A DNA stretch of 6,979 nucleotides, from assembly GCA_030038035.1 (NCBI GenBank), contig JASHPP010000078.1:1-6979 (forward strand), given 5' to 3'. The notes below the pieces were generated by a model, which saw only the letters and a program-made list of their open reading frames with translations, was not told where the DNA came from and made no database searches. This document shows, in pieces, positions 1 through 4,929 of the stretch. The translations under genes were made by a program, and so were the position numbers. This DNA is from Trebonia sp. Its GTDB lineage: Bacteria > Actinomycetota > Actinomycetes > Streptosporangiales > Streptosporangiaceae. The first letter of the stretch is position 1, and each line of letters begins with the position of its first letter.

Positions 1-33
1 TTACGGTCAGTTAAATTTCGGCACTTTAGGTAC

Positions 34-255
34 ATGATCACATACCTGCTCTTCGGGTTCGCGTGCATGGCCCTGGGAGTGGCGGCCGGCGCCCTGCTGG
101 CGATGATCTACTGCGCGGCCGCCATGTCGCACAGTCAGGAGCGCATGCAGCGCAAGGTCCGCCAGGCCTGGGCAGAGGCGCGGTACTACCGGGAACGATT
201 CGGCAGCCACTGGCCGCCGCCGCAGCCGCGCGGGGACCGCTGGGAGACCTGGTGA
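34..255 (+). CDS. Small single-pass membrane protein, function unknown (73 aa)
   Basis: I do not recognise this protein. Residues 2-31 form one strongly hydrophobic segment (ITYLLFGFACMALGVAAG and onward), which fits one membrane span or an uncleaved signal anchor. It is followed by a basic, Arg/Gln/Glu-rich, probably helical tail (QERMQRKVRQAW, then EARYYRERF) and a Pro/Trp-rich end. The tail probably lies in the cytoplasm. The ATG at 34 is the first possible start in the window: the frame is open back to base 1 but holds no ATG, GTG or TTG there, so a start outside the window cannot be excluded. The 33 bases before the ATG are only about 39% GC, far below the coding DNA, which supports a non-coding promoter/leader. 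No good ribosome site is visible (AGG lies only 3 nt from the ATG). The stop is 12 nt from the stop of the convergent propeller gene. A real gene is likely from the coherent hydrophobic/basic layout. Confidence 0.6.
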   Translation: MITYLLFGFACMALGVAAGALLAMIYCAAAMSHSQERMQRKVRQAWAEARYYRERFGSHWPPPQPRGDRWETW

Positions 256-267
256 CCGGGCCCGGGC

Positions 268-2700
268 TCAGGCGGCTATCGAGCGGATCCGGAAGTCGAT
301 GGGGTCGGCGATCAGCACGGTGCCCGCGGGGGTTACCGCCAGGCCGGCGACGTTCAGGTAGGCCCGGGTGGCGGGCCCGCCGTCGCCGAAGACGTTGGGC
401 AGCGCGAGGGTGCCCGCGATCGCGTACATGTCGCCCGCTGTCATCTTCTGCCCGTAGAACGTTCCTGACTTCTCGGCGACAAGCTGCACGAACTCGTCGT
501 CGTTCAGCAGCACGTTGCCGGCCGAGTCCACCGCTGTCTCGAGGTTGCCGCTGAGGCTGACCGCGGTGGCCGGGTCGCCGTCGCCTGGTTCGACCCCGCA
601 GGAGGCGTCGCCCGCGATCGTGTAGATGTCGCCGGCCGTCATGGCCACGCCGTAGAAGGTGCCCGACCGCGGCGGCACCACACGGACCCGGCAGTTGGCC
701 GAGTCGCTGATGAGGACGTTCCCCGCGTTGTCGACGGCGACCTCGTCCGGCGCCATGCCCGCCGCGGCCGCCGGCCCGCCGTCGCCCGAGTACGTGTAGC
801 TCCCGTCCCCGGCGATCGTGTAGATGTGGTTCGCGGTCATCTGCTGCCCGTAGAACGTGCCGGTCTTCGCGGCGATCACCCGCACCCGGGGGCCGTCGGC
901 GAGCAGGACGTTGCCGTTGCCGTCGACCGCCACGCTCGCCGGGTCGTCAAGCTCCGCCGCGGCGGCCGGGCCGCCGTCGCCGGCGTACCCGGCCTTGCCG
1001 GTACCGGCGATCGTGTATACGTAGCCGGTCTTCATCGAGACGCCGTAGAAGGTGCCTGACCTGGCGGCCACGACCTGGACCACGTTGAGGTCGTACTGCG
1101 CGACGACCAGGTTCCCCGCGGACGTCACGGCGAGCTGCGTGCCCCGCGTGAAGGAGAAACCGGCGTCGGTGGCGGGCACGCCGCTGCGCGCGACGGGCGC
1201 GACGCCGCCGGCGATCGTGTAGATGTCCCCGGCGGTCATCGCCCGCCCGAAGTAGGTGCCGCTCCGCGACGGCACCGCCCGCAGCCGCGCCGTGGCGGTT
1301 CCGCCCGAGCCGATGTCGGGGATCAGCGTCAGGCCGTCGGCGCGGTCGTAGGCCACCCCGTCCGGGTTGAACTCGGCGCTCGTCGCGGCGCCGCCGTCAC
1401 CGGACTGCTCGTGGTCCCCGTTGCCGGCGATCGCGTAGATGTCGCCCGCGGTCATCGCGATGCCGTAGAAGGTACCCGACCGCTCGGCCACGAGCAGGAC
1501 GCGGCCGGTGTCGGAGGTGAGCGCCACGTTGCCCGCGCCGTCCACCGCGACGGCCACCGTGTCGAAGACCGCCGTGCGGGCCGGGCCGCCGTCGCCGGCG
1601 TAAACGGCAGGCCTGGCCTGCTCCGGCTCCGTCGTCCCCGCGATCGTGTAGATGTAGCCCGGCCTCATCGAGACCCCGTAGAAGGTGCCGCTGGCCTCGG
1701 CGACCACGCGGACCTGTCCCCCGTCCGCGATCAGCACGTTGCCGTGGCTGTCGAGCGTCAGCGAGTTCGCCTCGTACAACAGCGCCTTCGTCGCGGGCAC
1801 GCCGTTGCCGCTGTCGCCGGAGACCTTCCAGTCACCCGCGATGTCGTAGCTCCGGCCCGCCCGCATCGGCAGGCCGTAGAAGGTGCCGGCGCGCTCGGCG
1901 ATCACCCGGACCAGCTGGTAGCCGGGGTCGGCGACCACCAGGTTCCCCGCGCGGTCCACGCGGAGGTTGCCGATGTTCGGGGTGAGCCAGGCCTGGGTGG
2001 CGAGCTCACCGTCGTTCGGGGTGTTGGTCTGGGCCAGCTCGCCGGCGAGCACGTAGTCATGTCCGGCGGTCATCTGCTGCCCGTAGACGGTGCCGGCGCG
2101 CTCGGCGATCGCCCAGATCTGGGCACCGCCCGGCGCCTGCGTGTGGTTCTCCGCGAAACCGTCGACCGTGACAAGCAGGGTGCCGTCCGCGCCGGGCTCG
2201 ACGTCGACGACCGCGCCAAGGAAGCTCGCGATCGGGTAGATGTACCCCGCTCGCATCGTCTTGCCGTAGAAGGTGCCGGCGTGGCTCGCGACCACGCTGA
2301 TCCCGCCGCCTTCGGTGAGGAGGTCGTTTCCGTGCGCGTCGACGGCCAGGTTGCACGCGCCGGTGATGGCGGCGCCCGTGGCGCGGACGCCGTCGGCCGC
2401 TGGCCCGAACGCCCCGTCGCCCGCCACGTCGGTGAGCCAGCCGGTAGCCGGGTCGATCCGCCGGACCGCACCCTCGCTGCCCACGTAGAGCGCGCCGTCG
2501 GCGTAGCGCAGGCCGCACGGCTCCATGGAGACCCTCGTCGCGGGGTCGGGGCCGCCGACGCCGCCGGCGAAGGTGGTGATCGTGTCCGGAGCCGGCGGCG
2601 TGCCCGCCACCGTCGCGGCCCCTGCGGGCAGCAGCGCGGCCGTGACGAGAACCCCGGTGAGAATTCCCCCTGCCGCGATACCTGCCCAGGGTCGCTTCAC
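268..2700 (-). CDS. Exported NHL-repeat beta-propeller protein (810 aa)
   Basis: This is a secreted repeat protein of the NHL/beta-propeller type. Residues 1-29 form a Sec signal peptide (MKRPW, a hydrophobic core near residues 8-24, and a PAGAA cleavage region). The rest is built from blocks of about 61-72 residues with the order GDGGPA, then VAVDxAGNVLIAD, then RVRVV, then SGTFYGxxMTAGDIYTIAG. The GTFYG element occurs ten times, with its Phe-Tyr pair between residues 144 and 748; one copy is inverted to GTYFG. Two blades without the GTFYG insert precede them and a closing strand (VLIADPIDFRIRSIAA) ends the protein, so one long or two stacked propellers are possible. NHL propellers usually bind protein or carbohydrate partners and have no common catalysis, so no reaction is assigned. 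No anchor, LPXTG or C-terminal membrane span is seen. The start is GTG, because the overlapping ATG one base earlier reads straight into TGA. It has no clear ribosome site and begins 6 nt after the CBM48 gene, which suggests translational coupling. Confidence 0.9.
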   Translation of the reverse strand: MKRPWAGIAAGGILTGVLVTAALLPAGAATVAGTPPAPDTITTFAGGVGGPDPATRVSMEPCGLRYADGALYVGSEGAVRRIDPATGWLTDVAGDGAFGPAADGVRATGAAITGACNLAVDAHGNDLLTEGGGISVVASHAGTFYGKTMRAGYIYPIASFLGAVVDVEPGADGTLLVTVDGFAENHTQAPGGAQIWAIAERAGTVYGQQMTAGHDYVLAGELAQTNTPNDGELATQAWLTPNIGNLRVDRAGNLVVADPGYQLVRVIAERAGTFYGLPMRAGRSYDIAGDWKVSGDSGNGVPATKALLYEANSLTLDSHGNVLIADGGQVRVVAEASGTFYGVSMRPGYIYTIAGTTEPEQARPAVYAGDGGPARTAVFDTVAVAVDGAGNVALTSDTGRVLLVAERSGTFYGIAMTAGDIYAIAGNGDHEQSGDGGAATSAEFNPDGVAYDRADGLTLIPDIGSGGTATARLRAVPSRSGTYFGRAMTAGDIYTIAGGVAPVARSGVPATDAGFSFTRGTQLAVTSAGNLVVAQYDLNVVQVVAARSGTFYGVSMKTGYVYTIAGTGKAGYAGDGGPAAAAELDDPASVAVDGNGNVLLADGPRVRVIAAKTGTFYGQQMTANHIYTIAGDGSYTYSGDGGPAAAAGMAPDEVAVDNAGNVLISDSANCRVRVVPPRSGTFYGVAMTAGDIYTIAGDASCGVEPGDGDPATAVSLSGNLETAVDSAGNVLLNDDEFVQLVAEKSGTFYGQKMTAGDMYAIAGTLALPNVFGDGGPATRAYLNVAGLAVTPAGTVLIADPIDFRIRSIAA
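414..2286 (-). repeat. Ten degenerate in-frame repeats encoding the GTFYG...IYTIAG block
   Basis: On the plus strand the antisense of the Phe-Tyr codon pair recurs at 454, 652, 850, 1045, 1249, 1465, 1678, 1876, 2083 and 2266. The spacings are 198, 198, 195, 204, 216, 213, 198, 207 and 183 bases, all multiples of three. The best conserved DNA of each copy is the part encoding GTFYGxxMxAGxIYxIAG; the NHL part between is looser. The spacing in whole codons and the varied synonymous codons mean these are protein repeats and not a DNA element. Copies in the second half (starts 454 to 1045) look most alike, which fits more recent duplication. Confidence 0.88.
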
Positions 2701-2706
2701 ATGGAA

Positions 2707-2988
2707 TTAGACGGTAATTGTCGCGTCCTGGTTGTCTCCGGTGGGGACCGTCTCGTCGTCGAACCAGACCCCGCCCTCGGCGAGGTAGCGGAAGCGCAGC
2801 GTGCTTCCCGGCGGGACCGTCACCGAGGCGCTGCGGGTGCGGTTCGACCGCCGGCGGAGCGGATGGGCGAAGGGATCCCACTGGTTGAAATCACCGACCA
2901 CGGACACGGACCCGCTCGGCTCCCCGTCGGGAAGCGTGAAAGTGACACGGATCATACCGTCTTGCCGGGCCTTGGTCGTTTTGACCAT
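2707..2988 (-). CDS. Stand-alone CBM48 / isoamylase early-set domain protein (93 aa)
   Basis: The whole protein is one immunoglobulin-like early-set domain of the CBM48 (AMPK-beta/glycogen-binding) type. The diagnostic stretch is VSVVGDFNQWDPFAHPLRRR (residues 28-47), followed by SASVTVPPGSTLRFRYLAEG (53-72), VWFDDE (74-79) and the closing strand DNQDATITV. By comparison with AMPK beta, Trp37 and Trp75 would match the two carbohydrate-stacking Trp residues, Arg65/Arg67 the basic position and Asn86 the late Asn; this alignment is by eye. Family knowledge therefore suggests binding of glycogen or another alpha-glucan. No enzyme domain is attached and no signal peptide is present, so it should be cytoplasmic. 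The frame extends 14 codons further upstream, but the ATG at 2988 is chosen because GGAGG lies 6 nt before it. It is the first gene of a leftward operon with the NHL propeller gene (6-nt gap). Confidence 0.87.
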   Translation of the reverse strand: MVKTTKARQDGMIRVTFTLPDGEPSGSVSVVGDFNQWDPFAHPLRRRSNRTRSASVTVPPGSTLRFRYLAEGGVWFDDETVPTGDNQDATITV

Positions 2989-2994
2989 GTGCTG

Positions 2995-2999
2995 CCTCC
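2995..2999 (-). promoter_or_regulatory. Ribosome binding site GGAGG deciding the CBM48 start
   Basis: On the minus strand GGAGG is followed by six bases and then the ATG at 2988. The alternative upstream ATGs of the same frame (3030, and 3006 encoding MGRR) have no comparable site, and the 3006 start would place GGAGG inside the gene. This fixes the product at 93 residues. Confidence 0.75.
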
Positions 3000-3004
3000 G
3001 CCCC

Positions 3005-3058
3005 ATGAATAGATGCCCTGTTCGAGTCAATTATGGCAGCCGCGCCGCGGATATTCAT
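3005..3058 (-). promoter_or_regulatory. Candidate promoter of the CBM48-NHL operon, flanked by a 7-bp inverted repeat
   Basis: Within the divergent intergenic region the minus strand has CATAAT at 3035-3030, five of six matches to a vegetative -10 box. A transcript starting near 3023 would have a leader of about 35 nt carrying the GGAGG site. No convincing -35 hexamer is found at 16-19 nt upstream (ATGAAT is the best placed), so it may need an activator or another sigma factor. Plus-strand ATGAATA at 3005-3011 and its exact reverse complement TATTCAT at 3052-3058 flank the box, 47 bp apart start to start. They could be operator half-sites or chance in a locally AT-rich patch. Confidence 0.35.
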
Positions 3059-3178
3059 CGACTTCACAGCAACCGCCCCTGCGTGTCGCAGATGGTGATC
3101 GGACGGCTCGCTGGCTTCCCCGGCCGTGCGGTGTAAAGCTGGGCCTGGAGAGCCGGCCGGGACCGTTCGGACTGAAGG

Positions 3179-3184
3179 AAGGAG
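3179..3184 (+). promoter_or_regulatory. Ribosome binding site AAGGAG of the MetE-like gene
   Basis: AAGGAG is followed by five bases and the ATG at 3190, and sits in a longer purine run (AAGGAAGGAG, 3175-3184). This decides the start: the frame is open back to an ATG at 3013, but that start has no ribosome site and the 59 extra residues look like translated intergenic DNA. A possible -10-like TGTAAA at 3132-3137 lies upstream, without a clear -35. Confidence 0.75.
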
Positions 3185-3189
3185 CTGCG

Positions 3190-4251
3190 ATGGTGCGGCG
3201 GGTCAGCAGTGAGCTGTTGCTGGTGGGGAGCCTGCCCTCGGATTCGACCGAGGCGGCGCTGCGGTCGGCGGCGGGGTTCTTCGGTGACCTGGTGTTCGCG
3301 CTGCCCGACGGCGAGACCGGGCCGCGGGCGGGCTGGGTCAGCTACGAGCGGGAAAGGCTCGTTCGCCCGAACGAGGGCGTGGTGACCGTCGCGGAGACCG
3401 AATCTCCCACGGGGCTGCCGCGGCACGCGTATGAGACCCCGGTGTTCGGGATCAGGCCGGGAGTCAGCGAGCTGCGCTTCGATTCCTGGCCGCGCATCGA
3501 CGACGCGATCGCGTCCTACGCGGTGTTCAGCGCGCTGCGCGCGCAAGGGGTGATTGCGGCGGGCCTGCGGTTCCAGGTGGGGCTGCCGTTCCCGTCCAGC
3601 GCGCTGAACGGGTTCAAGGCCGACTTCGCCCGCGATTACCCGGTCGCCGAGCGCGCGTTCGAGGACCTCGTCGCCCGCGAGCTGCGGCGGCTTCTCGCCG
3701 CGATCCCGGCCGCGGACCTGGCGATCCAGTGGGACATGGCGTACGAGACGCAGGACATCGAGGGGGTGCTCGCGTGGACAGGCGAGGGCGCGTGGGAGCG
3801 GTTCGCGGGGCCGGTGACCCGGCTGACGCGGCTGATTCCCGAGGAGGCCCTCGTCGGATACCACCTGTGCTACGGGACGTTTCCCGAGTGGCCGATGTAC
3901 GAGGCGCGGGATATGGGGCTGATGGTGCGGATGGCGAACTTCGCGGTCGCCGAGTCCGGGCGGACCGTGGACTGGCTGCACCTGACGGGGCCGCGCTACC
4001 TGCGCAGCGAGGACCGCTCGTTCTTCCGGCCGCTGGTGGACCTCCAGCCCGGCGACGCCCGCGTCTACCTGGGGATCGTGCTGCCGGTCGACGGGGTGGC
4101 GGGGCTGCGGCGGCGGGTCGCCACGGCGGCCAGGTACCTGCCCGATTTCGGGGTCGCGATGTACTGCGGGTTCGGCAGGCAGCCGGGCGCCGACGGCACG
4201 CAGACGATGCGGGAGCACGCGCGGGTGGTGCGCGAGGTGCGGGTGAGCTGA
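3190..4251 (+). CDS. MetE/UROD-superfamily protein with a retained HxC...C metal-site pattern (353 aa)
   Basis: This appears to be a stand-alone TIM-barrel protein related to the C-terminal catalytic half of cobalamin-independent methionine synthase and uroporphyrinogen decarboxylase. Visible landmarks are LLVGSLPSDS (residues 9-18) at the first strand, PDGETG (39-44), QWDMAYE (180-186), GYHLCYGT (223-230) and MYCGFGR (324-330). MetE binds zinc through an HxC pair, a Glu and a distal Cys; His225, Cys227 and Cys326 here match the HxC pair and the distal Cys (CG motif). The Glu ligand cannot be placed with confidence. The length fits the single-barrel family and lacks the MetE N-terminal barrel, so full methionine synthase activity is unlikely. 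A zinc-dependent thiol methyl or alkyl transfer is a reasonable inference, but substrates of this branch are not known to me. The frame ends 21 nt from the convergent scramblase-like gene; it is preceded by its own leader and is likely monocistronic. Confidence 0.75.
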   Translation: MVRRVSSELLLVGSLPSDSTEAALRSAAGFFGDLVFALPDGETGPRAGWVSYERERLVRPNEGVVTVAETESPTGLPRHAYETPVFGIRPGVSELRFDSWPRIDDAIASYAVFSALRAQGVIAAGLRFQVGLPFPSSALNGFKADFARDYPVAERAFEDLVARELRRLLAAIPAADLAIQWDMAYETQDIEGVLAWTGEGAWERFAGPVTRLTRLIPEEALVGYHLCYGTFPEWPMYEARDMGLMVRMANFAVAESGRTVDWLHLTGPRYLRSEDRSFFRPLVDLQPGDARVYLGIVLPVDGVAGLRRRVATAARYLPDFGVAMYCGFGRQPGADGTQTMREHARVVREVRVS

Positions 4252-4272
4252 TAGCTTCGGCGCCCGCCGCTG

Positions 4273-4842
4273 TCACATGGGCTCGTAGGAGGTCAGGTCA
4301 AGCACGATCGGGATCATGACGGTGAGGGTGCGGGCAAGCCGCGAGACCGGGCCGCCGGTGAACTCGACCTTGTAGTGGTCCGACGAGGTGAGCATTTCCT
4401 TCCTGAACCCGGCCCAGGTCTTGTGCACTCGGGCGAACGTGCCGCCTTCGGCGGCGGTCACGGAAAAGCGCTTGAGCCCGAGGTCGCCGACCGCCTGGCC
4501 CAGGGTCTGGCCCTCGTGGTCGAGCAGGGTGTAGTGGCGCCGGGTGCCCTCGGTGCGGATCCGGCCGATCAGCTGGCCGTCGGGCCCCTGGACTTCGGTG
4601 CTGAAGGTGGTGGCCTGCTTGACCAGCGACAGGACCGGCACGCCGTCGGGCGTGGTGATCGCGAACGCGCGGACATCGATCATCGAATCGCGCAGCAGCT
4701 TCAGCCGGCCATGACCCTGGATTTCTGTGGCGACGGCGATCAGCTCCCGCTGGTCGTTGAAGATCTGATAGCGCGCCCGGCTGGGCAGCAGTTTCCCCGG
4801 CTGCTTAATCCGCAATGCCTGGAAGGCGAAGAGGTCTTCCAT
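4273..4842 (-). CDS. Phospholipid scramblase / LURP-one-related (tubby C-terminal-like fold) protein (189 aa)
   Basis: The sequence has the alternating strand pattern of the scramblase/LURP-one superfamily (tubby-C-like beta barrel round a hydrophobic helix). The landmarks are a start MEDLFAFQALRIKQPGK, RYQIFNDQRELIAVATE (24-40), DGVPVLSLVKQ, VQGPDGQLIGRIRTEG, YTLLDHEGQTLGQA and a hydrophobic end LTVMIPIVLDLTSYEP that would be the central helix. Its 189-residue length fits the bacterial members. Eukaryotic scramblases have an extra N-terminal Pro-rich part, a palmitoylated Cys cluster and an EF-hand-like calcium loop; I see none here, so lipid scrambling should not be assumed. No signal peptide is present. 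The ATG at 4842 is the only sensible start: farther upstream the frame runs antisense through the AAA gene. No ribosome site is seen, but CATACT lies 7 nt before the ATG, compatible with a leaderless transcript. It is divergent from the AAA gene. Confidence 0.8.
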   Translation of the reverse strand: MEDLFAFQALRIKQPGKLLPSRARYQIFNDQRELIAVATEIQGHGRLKLLRDSMIDVRAFAITTPDGVPVLSLVKQATTFSTEVQGPDGQLIGRIRTEGTRRHYTLLDHEGQTLGQAVGDLGLKRFSVTAAEGGTFARVHKTWAGFRKEMLTSSDHYKVEFTGGPVSRLARTLTVMIPIVLDLTSYEPM

Positions 4843-4849
4843 ACAGCCG

Positions 4850-4855
4850 AGTATG
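4850..4855 (-). promoter_or_regulatory. Candidate -10 box (CATACT) of the scramblase-like gene, leaderless spacing
   Basis: On the minus strand CATACT ends 7 nt before the ATG at 4842. It matches four of six bases of TATAAT including the conserved second A and final T. Together with the lack of a ribosome site this fits transcription starting at or next to the ATG, which is common in actinomycetes. No -35 is evident, so the call is weak. Confidence 0.3.
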
Positions 4856-4884
4856 CAGCATTCGCGCCCGCCGCTGCCGGTTTG

Positions 4885-4903
4885 GGATAATTGCTTTTTA
4901 TCC
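4885..4903. promoter_or_regulatory. Dyad GGATAA-N7-TTATCC in the divergent control region
   Basis: Two perfect 6-bp inverted arms (4885-4890 and 4898-4903) enclose a 7-bp AT-rich centre. The 19-bp element sits in the 87-nt gap between the divergent scramblase-like and AAA genes, 40 nt from one start and 26 nt from the other, in a conspicuous AT-rich island. This arrangement is typical of an operator for a dimeric regulator controlling both genes. As a hairpin it would be weak and it has no T-run beyond it, so a terminator is unlikely. The regulator is unknown and none is encoded in the window. Confidence 0.4.
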
Positions 4904-4917
4904 GCGTGCGGTGCTTT

Positions 4918-4923
4918 TAGGCT
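4918..4923 (+). promoter_or_regulatory. Candidate -10 box (TAGGCT) of the AAA gene, leaderless spacing
   Basis: TAGGCT fits the actinomycete TAnnnT pattern and ends 6 nt before the ATG at 4930, placing the transcription start at about the ATG. Only a poor AGG stands in for a ribosome site. TTGCTT at 4891-4896 could be a -35, but the 21-nt spacer is too long, so the promoter is tentative. Confidence 0.35.
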
Positions 4924-4929
4924 GCTGCC

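Noticed and set aside
256..265. 10-bp palindrome CCGGGCCCGG in the convergent gap between the small membrane protein and the propeller gene, a possible terminator.
   Set aside because: It has no loop and no T-run, and such words are common by chance in this base composition.
454..2271. Regularly spaced repeats about 200 bp apart that could suggest a CRISPR-like or satellite array.
   Set aside because: Spacings are whole codons, copies are degenerate with synonymous changes, and they lie inside one coherent exported protein.
1411..3012. Long plus-strand open frame opposite the NHL and CBM48 genes.
   Set aside because: It is the antisense shadow of repeated NHL codons; its apparent repeats (such as DRVDVARGHRDAVEG) mirror the real protein repeats.
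3013..3189. N-terminal extension of the MetE-like gene to an ATG at 3013.
   Set aside because: No ribosome site at 3013, unlike the AAGGAG before 3190, and the family's first strand begins just after the 3190 start.
3064..4218. Long minus-strand open frame opposite the MetE-like gene.
   Set aside because: Low-complexity Arg/Pro/His composition, no motif, and the plus strand has a ribosome site and a conserved family.
4252..4272. Possible bidirectional terminator between the convergent MetE-like and scramblase-like genes.
   Set aside because: Only short, interrupted complementarity is visible (GCGGG with CCCGC round a small AGCT dyad) and no T-run; not strong enough to call.
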